Source of the DNA: Clostridium sp. KNHs205 | GTDB taxonomy: Bacteria; Bacillota; Clostridia; Lachnospirales; Lachnospiraceae | Length of the DNA: 64,000 bases | Reading direction: 5' to 3' | Assembly: GCF_000702945.1 (NCBI RefSeq) | Contig: NZ_JNLE01000003.1 | Span: forward strand, 4,139,501-4,203,500 | Shown here: in pieces, positions 18,444 to 28,375 of the stretch | How positions within the stretch are numbered: position 1 is the first letter of the stretch | Layout of the letters: every line of letters begins with the position of its first letter | Program-made: the position numbers and the translations under genes | Notes under the pieces: generated by a model | What the model was told of the DNA's origin: nothing | Database searches by the model: none | What the model saw: only the letters and a program-made list of their open reading frames with translations

Positions 18444-19742
18444 TTATTGTACTGAGAAATACCTTATCTGATTATTCAGAGTTTCTGCGTAATCCTTTAA
18501 TTGTGAGGCAGTAACGGCAATCTCACCTATATTTTGATTCAGACCGGTAACAGATGCTTGGGTCTTATTGGTAGAATAGACACTTTCCTCGGATATCATC
18601 CGCAAGGCTTCAATCGCTTCTGTAATCTTGTCTTTTGCCGCATCACAGATTTGAGTTTGCGTTCTGATTTCCAGAATTTCTTGTAGGTTTACTCCAATTC
18701 CATCGTTCACTTTCCTAAAATGTCCCTGGGTCTCAATCAGTTTTACTTTCTGTTTATCAACATCTGTGAGAACCTCATTCATAATATCTAACATTTTACC
18801 TGATTCTGTTGACAGGTCTCGTATGATAGTATCGATTTCTTTTGCAGAGGCACTTGATTGATTTGCCAAAAGACTGATTTCTTCAGCAACTACAGAAAAT
18901 CCTTTGCCATGCTCTCCTGCCCTGGCTGCTTCTATGCTGGCATTTAAGGCAAGCAGAACCGTCTGTTTAGCTATGGAGGTTATCATCTGGATGACATCGT
19001 TGATTCGCACAGAAGCGTTATAGGTTAAATGTACTTGCTGGTTAATCCTCTCAATTGCATTATTGGTTCTTTGATTGGATTTATCAAGATCCTCCATGAT
19101 TTCGCTGGATTTATTGCCATCCTCCTTCATTTTTGCTGAGGTTTCTTCCAGATGCTCCACACTGCTCACGACATTACTTATCATAAGCCCAATTCTTTCA
19201 ATATGCTCAGAGGCTTCTTTCATATCCATATTTTGATCTTTAGCATCCTTAGAAATCCTTTCTACTGCTGTCTCAATTTGACCGGTTACTGAATTGGCTT
19301 CTACCACCATTCTTTCCATAACCTCCTCGGAGCTTAACAGCTTATGGGATACTTCCTGGATATCAGTCATAGTGCCCTTTAATTTATCTCTTAAACCAAC
19401 CAGGGATTCAGCCATAGAGCCAATCTCATCCCCGCGTTTTCTTATTCTTTCATCTATATCAAAATCCAGTCTGCCTTCAGCTGCCTGCATAATACACTCC
19501 TCCGCAACACGGATAGGTTTCACGATACTATGCGCAACATAGAGTAACTGAACAATTCCTATCAGGAGCACCAGGGCAATGATATTTGATATCAGCATAG
19601 GGTCAACTCCCCTGAGAGATAATATGGAAATGGATGTAGACATCATTACTAGCGGGCATAGGCCTGTTGCAATTATTTGACTTCTGATACTTTTTTCTAC
19701 CCTTTTGACCTTTTTTCTATACTGCTGCTTTCCTGTTTTCAT
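18444..19742 (-). CDS. Methyl-accepting chemotaxis-type transducer without extracellular sensor
   Basis: This 432-residue protein has two closely spaced helices (about 27-47 and 50-70) and no periplasmic domain, then a HAMP region ([21 protein letters not shown]) and a long coiled-coil signalling domain. The hairpin tip is present: [27 protein letters not shown]. It should couple to CheA/CheW-type partners, none of which are in the window. The missing sensor domain suggests it reads a membrane or cytoplasmic state. It heads the minus-strand signalling block. Confidence 0.9.
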   Translation of the reverse strand: MKTGKQQYRKKVKRVEKSIRSQIIATGLCPLVMMSTSISILSLRGVDPMLISNIIALVLLIGIVQLLYVAHSIVKPIRVAEECIMQAAEGRLDFDIDERIRKRGDEIGSMAESLVGLRDKLKGTMTDIQEVSHKLLSSEEVMERMVVEANSVTGQIETAVERISKDAKDQNMDMKEASEHIERIGLMISNVVSSVEHLEETSAKMKEDGNKSSEIMEDLDKSNQRTNNAIERINQQVHLTYNASVRINDVIQMITSIAKQTVLLALNASIEAARAGEHGKGFSVVAEEISLLANQSSASAKEIDTIIRDLSTESGKMLDIMNEVLTDVDKQKVKLIETQGHFRKVNDGIGVNLQEILEIRTQTQICDAAKDKITEAIEALRMISEESVYSTNKTQASVTGLNQNIGEIAVTASQLKDYAETLNNQIRYFSVQ

Positions 19743-19897
19743 TTATGAAAAGCTCCTTTCTCTCTGGTTCAGTAATTAATTGTTCGACAAGTTTAATCCA
19801 TGGATATTTGTATTTTGTTTATGAATTGTTTCTAAATTGTTAATGTATATATTTCAAATAACTTAAGATCCAATAGTTTTTATAGCTTTCAGGCAAA

Positions 19898-19925
19898 TAA
19901 AAAAAGAGAGTCTTAGCACTCTCTA
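19898..19925 (-). terminator. Terminator of metA
   Basis: AGAGAGT pairs with ACTCTCT across a six-base loop and is followed by TTTTTT on the minus strand, about 45 bases after the metA stop. Confidence 0.85.
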
Positions 19926-19970
19926 ATTTTATATCTAATATAATAGTTCTTTATAATTAATATCAACCTG

Positions 19971-20903
19971 CTAAATTTCGTATACAAAAGGCATCTCATC
20001 CAGATCATAAGGCGTCACCTGATATACGTAATAGTTTAACCAATTCGTATACAAAGCATTGGCATGAGATCTCCAGGTGAGCTCCGGTCTTACATAAGTC
20101 AGCCCATCTGTGTAATAATTTTCCGGTAAATCAATATCCAGACCTTTATCGACATCTCTCTTGTACTCCTTATCAAGAGTAGTCCGGTCGTATTCAGGGT
20201 GGCCGGTTACAAACACCTGCCTTCCGTCCTTCGCAATAACAATAAACACTCCGGCTTCCTTGGATTCTGCCAATACAGTTAGTTCCGGCTTCTTTTGTAT
20301 CTCTTCCTTAGAGACTGTTGTATATCTGGAATGTGGTGCATAAAATACATCATCAAAGCCTCTAATTAAAGGTATCTTACGATTTAAGACATGATGCTTA
20401 TAGACACCGAAAAGCTTTTCCTCCAATGAAATCTTTGGTATCCCATAATGATAATAGAGACCAGCCTGGGCTCCCCAACAGATGTGAAAGGTAGAGGTCA
20501 CATTTGTCTTTGACCATTCCATAATAGTCTTAAGCTCCTCCCAATAAGTAACCTCCTCAAATTCCATCTGCTCAACCGGTGCTCCTGTTATAATCAGGCC
20601 ATCAAATTTCAGATGCTTGATATCATCAAAAGTAAGGTAGAATTGATCCAGATGACTGGATGCTGTATTTTTACCAACATAAGTTCCTGTTGATAAAAAA
20701 GTGATATCCACCTGAAGAGGTGTGTTGGACAGACTTCTTAGAATTTGAACCTCAGTATCTTCCTTTAAAGGCATGAGATTCAATATTGCTATACGTAAAG
20801 GACGAATATCCTGATGAACAGCTCTTCCTTCATCCATAATAAATATATTTTCATCTTGCAGCACTTTTTTAGCCGGCAGTTCACTCTGTACCTTAATTGG
20901 CAT
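19971..20903 (-). CDS. metA: Homoserine O-acyltransferase MetA, acetyl-type
   Basis: This 310-residue enzyme acylates homoserine in the first committed step of methionine synthesis. The nucleophile is Cys142 in HICWGAQAG, with His and Glu partners further on (VTGHPEYD). Residue 111 is Glu (GAPVEQMEF). In this family Glu111 marks acetyl-CoA use and Gly111 succinyl-CoA use, so the product is probably O-acetylhomoserine even though databases often call it a succinyltransferase. It lies behind a T-box whose specifier reads ATG, linking expression to uncharged tRNA-Met. The ORF is complete. Confidence 0.93.
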   Translation of the reverse strand: MPIKVQSELPAKKVLQDENIFIMDEGRAVHQDIRPLRIAILNLMPLKEDTEVQILRSLSNTPLQVDITFLSTGTYVGKNTASSHLDQFYLTFDDIKHLKFDGLIITGAPVEQMEFEEVTYWEELKTIMEWSKTNVTSTFHICWGAQAGLYYHYGIPKISLEEKLFGVYKHHVLNRKIPLIRGFDDVFYAPHSRYTTVSKEEIQKKPELTVLAESKEAGVFIVIAKDGRQVFVTGHPEYDRTTLDKEYKRDVDKGLDIDLPENYYTDGLTYVRPELTWRSHANALYTNWLNYYVYQVTPYDLDEMPFVYEI

Positions 20904-21049
20904 GTTATCACCTACTCCTCTTTCTTTTTTGCTCCGTTACAGTTCAATTTTGGTTGACTATAAGCAGTTTGGTCCTGCTATATTAAAACATTATTTTTCT
21001 ATATATTAACTCAGATTTATATTCCTTGCTGCGCCTGCTAATGGACACA

Positions 21050-21335
21050 AAAAAAGCTCCCCTCCTCTACTTATAATTTTCAAGGACGACAGCATATGCT
21101 TCGTGTTACCACCTTAATTTATCTATATCTCACAATATAGACCTTAGCGAGTACGGAAAACCTTCGATACTCTGGTGCTGTAATGGGCACTCCCATCGTA
21201 GCCTATACAAATACTGTAGTCGGTACGCGGCTCCAAGACCATTTTGGGCAATGTATTCTGTGCTTATTCTCACCATATAAAGCTCTCTGTAACATTTTCC
21301 ATTGCTTACTTTTCTTTTCTCAGCCTTTATTATTT
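21050..21335 (-). ncRNA. T-box leader (Met, specifier AUG) of metA
   Basis: The minus strand carries AAGGTGGTAACACG (T-box) near 21105, a stem I with CAGAGAG and GGTGAGAATAAGC, and a TTGGAGC segment. The aligned specifier position reads ATG at 21240-21242, the same place as GCA in the alaS leader. A purine-rich terminator (GGAGGGGAGC then TTTTTTT) ends it near 21050. Met starvation should induce metA. The stretch from 21371 to 21572 is AT-rich and shows no gene. Confidence 0.9.
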
Positions 21336-21341
21336 TAACTT

Positions 21342-21370
21342 AATATACTATATTATCGCTATAAAGTCAA
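21342..21370 (-). promoter_or_regulatory. Sigma-A promoter of metA T-box transcript
   Basis: Minus strand TTGACT and TATATT are separated by 17 bases, just upstream of the T-box leader. Confidence 0.75.
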
Positions 21371-21572
21371 TATTCTAAATTATATCAAGTGTAACACTAA
21401 ATTTATATCATGTGCATTATATCAATATCATTTACACAGTTATATATTTAAGATTTCATTTAGTGTCTTAAATTTATTATATAAATATTTTTTTATACAA
21501 TGTACTATTTAATACATGGAAATAATCATATTTACTCATATTCCATATATTAAGTTGGCTTTTATATCTACT

Positions 21573-22886
21573 CTACAACTCTTTGGGCTCTTCTTTCAGA
21601 CCTTCTTCGGACTCTTCTATCAGTTCTTCAATTGCTTCTTCATTTGCTCCTTCAACAGGTATTTCTGTCATTCTTTCCTTCGGTGCCCCTACTCTTAACA
21701 AAGCTTTCCTGGTAGATAACATAAAACCTTCCAGGCATAAGAGTAATCCGGTAGCTATTAATATTCCTTCCAGGGCAATTGTATCTGCCAAAGGGCCGAA
21801 TATCAGCATACTAAGAGGCATTAAAGCACTGCTGATCATACCGAAGACACCAAAGACTCTTCCCAGGTATTCCTCCTCAACATTAACCTGCAGCATTACA
21901 GTAGATACCGTATTAAAGAAAGGCATTACGAAACCAAACACACCCATCAGGAACAGATATATCCAGAAAATATTTACAAATCCAAAAGCAAAGGTACATA
22001 TACCCATTACCACACTGGCTAAGGTCATTGTATATATTTTATTCTTAAATCCCTCCCATTGAGTCATTAATATTCCACCTGCCATCATCCCAATAGAGAA
22101 GGTGATCTCGATCCCCGTAAGCCTCCATACTTCCTCACCGAAATTTCTGGCAACCTGTAAAGGAGTTAAAAAGGCAACAGGAGCTGCCAGGAACATAAAA
22201 AATCCGCTGAACACAAAGAATTCCCTTACAAATTCATGTTTTCTGACATATTTAAGCCCCATAAGCATGTCTTCTTTATAAGAGACATTTTGTAAATCCC
22301 TGACCCCTTTCTTATAAGGTACCTTTAAGAATAACAGTAATATTGTAACTGCAAGTGCAGCTGTGATTACATCAATAAAGAAAATAGGAGTAATTCCGGC
22401 TTCATTTAGCAAAGCTCCGCTTAACATAGGAGAGATCAGCATTATCATTGACTGAATGGTTCCATTTGTGGCATTTACCTTCTGCAGCTTATCCTCCGGT
22501 ACTAACTGAGGCAGATAAGCGTTGATTGCCGGTGTCTGAATACCTGACCCCACCGCTCTGATAGCAGATACTAAAAATATCATCCAAAAGGCATCATATC
22601 CCATCAAAAATACAATAGCCAGTATCAGGGTGGATACAGCTATAAGACTGTCAGAAAGCATAATAAGCATTTTTCGGTTATAACGGTCGGCCCATACTCC
22701 GGTAAAGGGCGAGAGAAAAAAAGTGGGAAGAAAACCGCAAATAATTGATATGGTCATCATTATTCCGGATTTAGTATTTAGCGTAATGTACCAGGTTATC
22801 GCATATTGTACCAGAGAAGATCCAAATAGGGATAACGTCTGACTAGCCAAAAATATTGATACATTTCTTTTCCAGGTATTTTCCAT
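21573..22886 (-). CDS. MFS exporter, MefA/EntS-like
   Basis: This protein of about 437 residues has 12 hydrophobic helices and the MFS loop motif GVWADRYNRKMLI between helices 2 and 3. The start MENTWKRN is chosen because AAGGA lies six bases upstream; the ATG seven codons earlier abuts its own ribosome site. The C-terminal tail is very acidic (EEAIEELIEESEEGLKEEPKEL). The family exports macrolides, siderophores and other drugs; the substrate here is unknown. Nested palindromes about 50-100 bases upstream may be an operator. Confidence 0.85.
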   Translation of the reverse strand: MENTWKRNVSIFLASQTLSLFGSSLVQYAITWYITLNTKSGIMMTISIICGFLPTFFLSPFTGVWADRYNRKMLIMLSDSLIAVSTLILAIVFLMGYDAFWMIFLVSAIRAVGSGIQTPAINAYLPQLVPEDKLQKVNATNGTIQSMIMLISPMLSGALLNEAGITPIFFIDVITAALAVTILLLFLKVPYKKGVRDLQNVSYKEDMLMGLKYVRKHEFVREFFVFSGFFMFLAAPVAFLTPLQVARNFGEEVWRLTGIEITFSIGMMAGGILMTQWEGFKNKIYTMTLASVVMGICTFAFGFVNIFWIYLFLMGVFGFVMPFFNTVSTVMLQVNVEEEYLGRVFGVFGMISSALMPLSMLIFGPLADTIALEGILIATGLLLCLEGFMLSTRKALLRVGAPKERMTEIPVEGANEEAIEELIEESEEGLKEEPKEL

Positions 22887-22935
22887 TAATTGTCCTTGCA
22901 GAAGCATTCCTTTCTATTATTATTTAAATGCTGCG

Positions 22936-22986
22936 TTTAGTCTATTGGCTAAGTTTGCTTCAATTAATTGAATACTTTAGACTAAA
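22936..22986. promoter_or_regulatory. Nested palindromes upstream of MFS gene
   Basis: TTTAGTCTA and TAGACTAAA form outer arms and the perfect 14-base palindrome TTCAATTAATTGAA lies between them. They sit 50-100 bases upstream of the transporter start. An operator role is inferred; the rest of 22990-23160 shows nothing. Confidence 0.35.
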
Positions 22987-23162
22987 ACAGGATTATCATC
23001 AGAATCGTTTAAACATCACGGCGTTTGACATCTTTAGTTCAATACCTTTAGCTCGAAATATCTTTATGTTTAAACACAAAAACAGTTAGATTTCTAATGT
23101 ATAGCTTCGATATAATTAATTATGTAGTAACAGAATACACAAGGAACATATGTTTTGTCAAT

Positions 23163-23214
23163 AAAAAAATACAAAACCAGCACATCACTTTGAAGTGTCA
23201 CCAGTTTTGTATTA
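23163..23214 (-). terminator. Strong terminator after ligA
   Basis: AATACAAAAC(T)GGTG pairs with its near-complement around an inner CACTT/AAGTG-type hairpin and is followed by TTTTTTT on the minus strand. Confidence 0.85.
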
Positions 23215-23301
23215 TTTAATCTTCTATATCTCTACTTATTATATTACAATCTAGGTATTACTTTAGTATTCTATTAATGCTAAGGTTAGGTGAACATACT
23301 C

Positions 23302-25266
23302 CTACTCTACCATCTTCAATAAATCTGCTTCCGTTATAACCGGTATTTCAAGCTCTTTCGCTTTTTTATTCTTGGAAGAATTTGAAAGGTTATCATTATT
23401 AATCAGATAATCCGTCTTAGCGGTTACTGACCCTGTAACTTTAGCTCCCCGTTCCTCCAGAAAATCCTTTAATGCATTACGATTTTCAAACTGTTCCAGT
23501 GAGCCCGTTATAACAAAGGTCTTACCTGTGAAGACAGAAATTGTATTTTCCGTTTCCTGAGTTTCAAAGGTTATTTCTTTTAATATATCCTCTATCATAT
23601 GGGTATTGCTTTCTTTTCTCATAAACTCTACGAAAGCGGTAGCAATTACTCCGCCAACTCCGTTTATTTCAGTAAGCCTTTCAGTATCAGCAGCCTTTAT
23701 AGCCGCAAAGTCAAACTGGTACTCACGACATATAAGCTTGGCAGTTGAAAGCCCGATTCCCGGTATTCCAAGACTGTACAGGAATCTTGGAACTGTTGTA
23801 TTTCTGGCTTTATCAATGGAGGTTAACAGGTTCTGATAGGATTTCAATCCAAAGCCTTCCATTTCCGTTATAATGTCTTTGTGCTGCTCCAAATGGAAAA
23901 GGTCGGCAACCTCATGAATGATACCGATATTTAAGAACTTCTCAATAGTTGCTTCTGAAAGCCCTTCAATATTCATGGCATCCCGGCTTACGAAATGTGT
24001 GAGTGATTTTATCTTTTTGGCTAAGCAATCCTCATTGCTGCAAAAAAGTACCTTTACATCATTTTCTTCCCTGATTCTGGTTTCTTCCCCGCATACCGGA
24101 CATTTATCCGGTACTGTCACGTTACCGCTCTGGGTTACATTCTCTGCCACCTGGGGGATTATCATATTAGCTTTATATACTTTTATGGTGTCACCAAGTC
24201 CAAGCTTAAGACCTTCCATAATACTAATGTTATGGAGACTTGCCCGGCTTACGGTTGTTCCCTCCAGTTCTACCGGATCAAATACTGCAATTGGGTTAAT
24301 CAGTCCAGTTCTTGATGCACTCCATTCTATTTCCCGAAGAATAGTCTCTCTGATCTCGTCTCTCCATTTAAATGCAATGGAGTCCCTGGGAAATTTAGAG
24401 GTAGCACCTAAGGAATTTCCATATGCTATATCGTCAAAAGTCAATACCAGCCCATCAGAAGGAACATCCATCGTGGGAATCTGTGCTGCAAACCAGGCTA
24501 CTGTTTCCTCAAGATTCTCAGCTGTTACCACTTTACTCTCAACAACATCAAATCCCAGGCTTTGCAGCCATTGCATCTGTTTTTCCCTGGAATTCTCATA
24601 TAGGTTAATATTATCTGCCTTTACCAGGGAAAAGCCATAATAACGAACATTACGTTTGGCAGTTATCTCATTATTTAATTGTCTGACACTGCCGCTGCAC
24701 AGGTTTCTGGGATTTTTATATTTTGCTTCCGTTTCCGGTATTTGCGCATTTACTTTCTCAAAATCGGAATAACGTATAACTGCCTCACCTCTTAATACCA
24801 ATTCCCCTGTGTATGGAATGGAGTGGGGTAAATTCTTAAAAACTTTGGCATTATTGGTGACAACTTCTCCAATCTCACCGTTTCCCCTGGTAACTGCCTG
24901 AAAAAGCTTACCTTCTCTGTAGGTAAGCACAATGGTCAGGCCATCCATTTTCCATGACAACAAACCCTTCTGATTTCCAAGCCAATCCTTTAAGGTATCC
25001 GTTTCTTTGGTCTTGTCAAGGGAAAGCATCTGGGATTCATGCCTCATCTTAGGCAGCTCGCTTAACACCTCATACCCTACTTTGATTGTCGGGCTGTTTG
25101 ATAGTACTGTCTGAGTTTCCTGTTCCAGCTCAAGCAACTCATTATAAAGCTTATCATATTCAAAATTACTCATGATTTCGCGGTCTTCCTGCTCATATAC
25201 CCTTCCGGCTTCGTTAAGCAGGACAACCAATTCCTTTTGCCTGTCCAGTTTTTCTTTCATACTCAT
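23302..25266 (-). CDS. ligA: NAD-dependent DNA ligase
   Basis: This protein of about 654 residues seals nicks in DNA using NAD. It shows an Ia domain (EYDKLYNEL), the adenylated lysine in SWKMDG at about residue 106, an OB fold, a four-Cys zinc finger (CPVCG and CSNEDC), helix-hairpin-helix repeats and a C-terminal BRCT domain with VFTGKTFVITGSLEQF. All parts are present in the usual order. The start MSMKEKLDR is chosen because GGAAGG lies eight bases before it. The gene lies 92 bases downstream of the pseudouridine synthase on the same strand. Confidence 0.96.
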   Translation of the reverse strand: MSMKEKLDRQKELVVLLNEAGRVYEQEDREIMSNFEYDKLYNELLELEQETQTVLSNSPTIKVGYEVLSELPKMRHESQMLSLDKTKETDTLKDWLGNQKGLLSWKMDGLTIVLTYREGKLFQAVTRGNGEIGEVVTNNAKVFKNLPHSIPYTGELVLRGEAVIRYSDFEKVNAQIPETEAKYKNPRNLCSGSVRQLNNEITAKRNVRYYGFSLVKADNINLYENSREKQMQWLQSLGFDVVESKVVTAENLEETVAWFAAQIPTMDVPSDGLVLTFDDIAYGNSLGATSKFPRDSIAFKWRDEIRETILREIEWSASRTGLINPIAVFDPVELEGTTVSRASLHNISIMEGLKLGLGDTIKVYKANMIIPQVAENVTQSGNVTVPDKCPVCGEETRIREENDVKVLFCSNEDCLAKKIKSLTHFVSRDAMNIEGLSEATIEKFLNIGIIHEVADLFHLEQHKDIITEMEGFGLKSYQNLLTSIDKARNTTVPRFLYSLGIPGIGLSTAKLICREYQFDFAAIKAADTERLTEINGVGGVIATAFVEFMRKESNTHMIEDILKEITFETQETENTISVFTGKTFVITGSLEQFENRNALKDFLEERGAKVTGSVTAKTDYLINNDNLSNSSKNKKAKELEIPVITEADLLKMVE

Positions 25267-25358
25267 ATACATGCCCTTCCGACTACATTTAGATTTTAGA
25301 AATTAATATTGGCACTCGATATATGATGATTAATTATTAGCGCCTTGAAGTTATAACT

Positions 25359-26816
25359 TCATCTTCGACCTGATGATCTGTTTTTTCGTTCCGTAGCTTT
25401 TTCGTAGTGATTCCTTGCTACAGTCTTTGGATATGAATACTCTGATGCATTACTCTTCTGTCCTTTAGACTTATTAGAACCAGATTGTTTCGTTGATTTA
25501 CCGTTTATAGAAGTGGAAGAAAATGAGTTTTTAGAAGGGTTACTGTTATTATCCCTTTCTTTAAAGTTATCCTTCCGATAAACTTTTTTGCCATCACCTT
25601 TTTTCCCACTCTTGTGGTTTACATTGTAGTCCTTCTTATCATCAGTATTGAAATCCTTATGAGGCTCTTTACTAAATTCTTTCTTATAATCTTTTCTGTA
25701 TTCCTTTTTATATTCTTTCTTATCTGCTTTTATATAATCTTTGTTTTCTTCTTTTTTGTAATTTTTATTGTCTTCTTTTCTGTAATTTTTATTGTCTGAA
25801 GCTTTGTAAACTTTATTGTCTTCTTTTCTAAATCCCTTACTGTCTTTCAGTTTATCTGCTTTCTTATAGTCCCTGTCTACAGCTTTATTATATTCTGTTT
25901 TATTACTTGCTTTATTACTCGTTTTATTACCTGTTTTATAATCTTTTTTATTTACATATTTTGAATCTTTTCTGGTATCGTGTTTAATTACTTTTCCGTC
26001 AACGTTATTTCGTTCATTTCTGGCTTCTTTGACACTATCGTAATTTGACTCAGCTGTATTAACAGAATCCCTGATAGCTTCTGTAAGACCAGTAATTTCT
26101 TTTTCTGTTATATTGCGGTATCCACCTGTTTGGAGGTGTCCTAAATGAATATTCATAACACGGGTTCTCTTCAGTGTCTGAACTCTAAAGTCTAAATATT
26201 CACACATGCGTCTTATCTGGCGGTTTAATCCCTGGGTTAAAATAATCTGAAAAGTATATTTATCCAGTGCTTTAATGGTGCAAGGTCTGGTTACCGTATC
26301 CAGGATCGGTACTCCTTCTGCCATTTGCTTTAAAAAATCTGCAGTCAAAGGTTTATCAACTGTTACTACGTACTCTTTTTCGTGATTATTACCGCCTCGA
26401 AGAATTTTATTTACTATGCTTCCGTCATTCGTAAGTAACAGCAGCCCCTCTGAGTCCTTATCCAATCTTCCGATGGGATATATTCTTTTATCAAATTTCA
26501 GAAAATCTATGACATTATCTTTTTCACGCCTGTCAGTTGTGCATACAATTCCTCTTGGTTTATTCAAAGCAATCAGAACTAATTTTTCTTCTCTTTTAAC
26601 AGGTTTCCCTTTAAGCAATATTGTTTGATCTTTCGTTATCTTCATGCCTAGCTCGGCCTTAACTCCATCCACCGTTACATGACCTTCTTCTATAAGCCTG
26701 TCCGCTTCACGTCTTGAACAGGCTCCTGTGTCACTTAGGAACCGATTTAACCTGATACTATCTGTGCTATCGGAATAATCTTCTGTCTGCAGTAATTTTT
26801 TTGTTCTTTTTGCCAT
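25359..26816 (-). CDS. RsuA/RluB-type pseudouridine synthase with long Lys-rich tail
   Basis: This 485-residue enzyme isomerises uridine in rRNA. Residues about 20-75 form an S4 RNA-binding domain (RLNRFLSDTGACSRREADRLIEEG), followed by the catalytic core with GRLDKDSEGLLLLTND (catalytic Asp) and NRQIRRMCEYL. Relatives are 240-300 residues long. Here about 230 extra residues follow, dominated by K, D, N and Y in loosely repeated units such as NKNYRKEDNKNYKKE. The tail probably is disordered and binds RNA. Whether it modifies position 2605 (RluB) or another site is unclear. Confidence 0.9.
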   Translation of the reverse strand: MAKRTKKLLQTEDYSDSTDSIRLNRFLSDTGACSRREADRLIEEGHVTVDGVKAELGMKITKDQTILLKGKPVKREEKLVLIALNKPRGIVCTTDRREKDNVIDFLKFDKRIYPIGRLDKDSEGLLLLTNDGSIVNKILRGGNNHEKEYVVTVDKPLTADFLKQMAEGVPILDTVTRPCTIKALDKYTFQIILTQGLNRQIRRMCEYLDFRVQTLKRTRVMNIHLGHLQTGGYRNITEKEITGLTEAIRDSVNTAESNYDSVKEARNERNNVDGKVIKHDTRKDSKYVNKKDYKTGNKTSNKASNKTEYNKAVDRDYKKADKLKDSKGFRKEDNKVYKASDNKNYRKEDNKNYKKEENKDYIKADKKEYKKEYRKDYKKEFSKEPHKDFNTDDKKDYNVNHKSGKKGDGKKVYRKDNFKERDNNSNPSKNSFSSTSINGKSTKQSGSNKSKGQKSNASEYSYPKTVARNHYEKATERKNRSSGRR

Positions 26817-26935
26817 TGTGGCTCCTAACTAATCTTATATTATTTATTTGTAATTGCTGGATTTCTTCCATTATTATGATGGAAAATATGCTAATTTATT
26901 ATATCAGTACATGGAAAAAAGTACAAGCACATAAA

Positions 26936-26991
26936 AATAACAGCGAAGCCATAAATGTCTTACATTTATACAATCTTCACTGTTATTAATC
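26936..26991 (-). terminator. Long terminator hairpin after secreted protein gene
   Basis: AATAACAGTGAAG pairs with CTTCGCTGTTATT around an inner ATAAATGT/ACATTTAT stem, followed by TTTTATG on the minus strand. The rest of 26817-27123 holds no gene. Confidence 0.75.
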
Positions 26992-27123
26992 ACTATAATT
27001 ATTTTTGAAAATTTAGTCTTTATAAGTATAAAAATCTTTGATGAAAAATAATTTTCTCTTTCAATATTCAGCATCTAATATACTACATAAATATACCTGA
27101 ATGAATTAAAATAAGTACATTAT

Positions 27124-27927
27124 TTATTCATTAGAGGATACATTCTTAGCTGAATCTTCAAGTTTAGTATAAAAGGCTGCTAAGGATTCATCTTTTTTAC
27201 GAACTTTCTCAAATTTTGTGTCAACAGAATTAATCATTTCTGCTACATCCTGTGCTTCTCTTAAGGTCTTTAAATATTCGGTAGTTTCAGCACTGTTCTT
27301 GCTTAGGTTTATATACAATTTACCGTCTTCACCGGTCTTAACATAATATTCAATCATTCCAGGTGCTGCAGTATCAATGCCAGAGAATTTCAGATCATAA
27401 TAAACATATACTGCATATGAACCTTCCTCAGGTCCTGTCTTGATATAAGATTCAATATTTTCATATTTATCAATATACTTTGCTTTTCTGTTGATATCTT
27501 TGATATCTATTAAGTCAGTATTATCTACCAGATTCTTAAAATCTTCTACTTTTCCGCCTAATTTAGCATTCAGATATTTTTTGATTAATGTATTAAGCTC
27601 TTTGTTAGTGCTTTTCTCAAGAGGATTATTAGCCACAAATAGTACATCAGACTCTGCCTCAGAATCTTCTGTTACAGTAGGGGTAGGTGAAAGGTCTTCA
27701 CCGGGAAGCAGTGAAGCTGCGGAAACTGCTGCTTTCGCTGATACATCTGCAGAAGAGCTGTCTGCAATATCAGCGGCTTCTAACTTATCTGCCGATAGAC
27801 TTTCTACCTTATTTTCTACTCCGGTAGATTTATCCTGTTCCTGTCTTGTTATCGAAAATGTTATCATTCCAATCCCCATTGTACATACAGTTACCATGGC
27901 TATTATCTTTTTATATCGAAGTTTCAT
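27124..27927 (-). CDS. Secreted or membrane-anchored protein of unknown function
   Basis: This 267-residue protein begins with a signal or anchor segment (KKIIAMVTVCTMGIGMITFSIT). A low-complexity Ser/Ala/Asp-rich linker follows to about residue 95, then a folded part with KELNTLIKKYLNAKLGGKVEDF and YAVYVYYDLKFSGIDTAAPGM. No lipobox cysteine is evident, so it is probably released or anchored by its helix. I recognise the layout from hypothetical Lachnospiraceae proteins but no function. It lies upstream of the tRNA-Arg gene on the opposite strand. Confidence 0.65.
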   Translation of the reverse strand: MKLRYKKIIAMVTVCTMGIGMITFSITRQEQDKSTGVENKVESLSADKLEAADIADSSSADVSAKAAVSAASLLPGEDLSPTPTVTEDSEAESDVLFVANNPLEKSTNKELNTLIKKYLNAKLGGKVEDFKNLVDNTDLIDIKDINRKAKYIDKYENIESYIKTGPEEGSYAVYVYYDLKFSGIDTAAPGMIEYYVKTGEDGKLYINLSKNSAETTEYLKTLREAQDVAEMINSVDTKFEKVRKKDESLAAFYTKLEDSAKNVSSNE

Positions 27928-28106
27928 TATAATCTCCTTTAAAGTGAACCAATCAATAGTACTAATTAACTAAGTACCATAATAGCAGACATTTAAGAAA
28001 ATTGCAATACTTTAATTTTATCTTTTGTAACATATTTAATAATTACGTAACATTTGATGGTGTAATTTGGCATTTTCTCAATTTTTCAAAAAATTTAAAA
28101 AATTGC

Positions 28107-28135
28107 TTGCCCTTATACAATATTTATTGTAAAAT
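28107..28135 (+). promoter_or_regulatory. Promoter of tRNA-Arg
   Basis: TTGCCC and TAAAAT are separated by 17 bases, ending eight bases before the mature tRNA. Confidence 0.6.
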
Positions 28136-28143
28136 ATGGTTAT

Positions 28144-28216
28144 GCATCTATAGCTCAGTGGATAGAGCAGAAGCTTCCGAAGCTTCGTGTCGGGGGTTCG
28201 AGTCCCTTTAGGTGCA
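28144..28216 (+). tRNA. tRNA-Arg (anticodon CCG)
   Basis: The 73-base sequence folds as a cloverleaf. The acceptor arms are GCATCTA and TAGGTGC with discriminator A. The D arm is AGCTCAGTGGATAGAGC. The anticodon stem GAAGC/GCTTC encloses loop TTCCGAA with anticodon CCG, and the T arm contains GGGTTCGAGTCCC. CCA is not encoded. Its 3' end from 28198 is the left attachment site of the integrated element. Confidence 0.95.
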
Positions 28217-28236
28217 TTTTTTGTTGTCTTTTTTAG
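28198..28236. repeat. attL: direct repeat overlapping the tRNA-Arg 3' end
   Basis: Twenty-nine identical bases, starting TCGAGTCCCTTTAGGTGCA, are shared with 39264-39292. After one mismatch nine more bases match. The repeat covers the T arm and acceptor 3' strand of the tRNA, a common target of tyrosine integrases. Confidence 0.92.
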
Positions 28237-28353
28237 AGAGGAACAAATGCTTGAAAGTACTGATTTTACTGGATTTGTTTGATTTTTTTCTTATATTTGA
28301 AGAAGCGTCATTTTTCATTTAGATTCGCTTAGATTCATTAAAAACCGTTTGTT

Positions 28354-28373
28354 TTGTAATCATTTTGTAATCA
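28354..28373. repeat. Subterminal repeat, left copy
   Basis: TTGTAATCATTTTGTAATCA contains two TTGTAATCA units 11 bases apart. An identical copy lies at 39181-39200. It is probably an integrase arm or excision factor binding site. Confidence 0.7.
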
Positions 28374-28375
28374 GA

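Noticed and set aside
24423..24608. Plus-strand frames inside ligA and other long genes
   Set aside because: They are antisense shadows of clearly real genes without ribosome sites.
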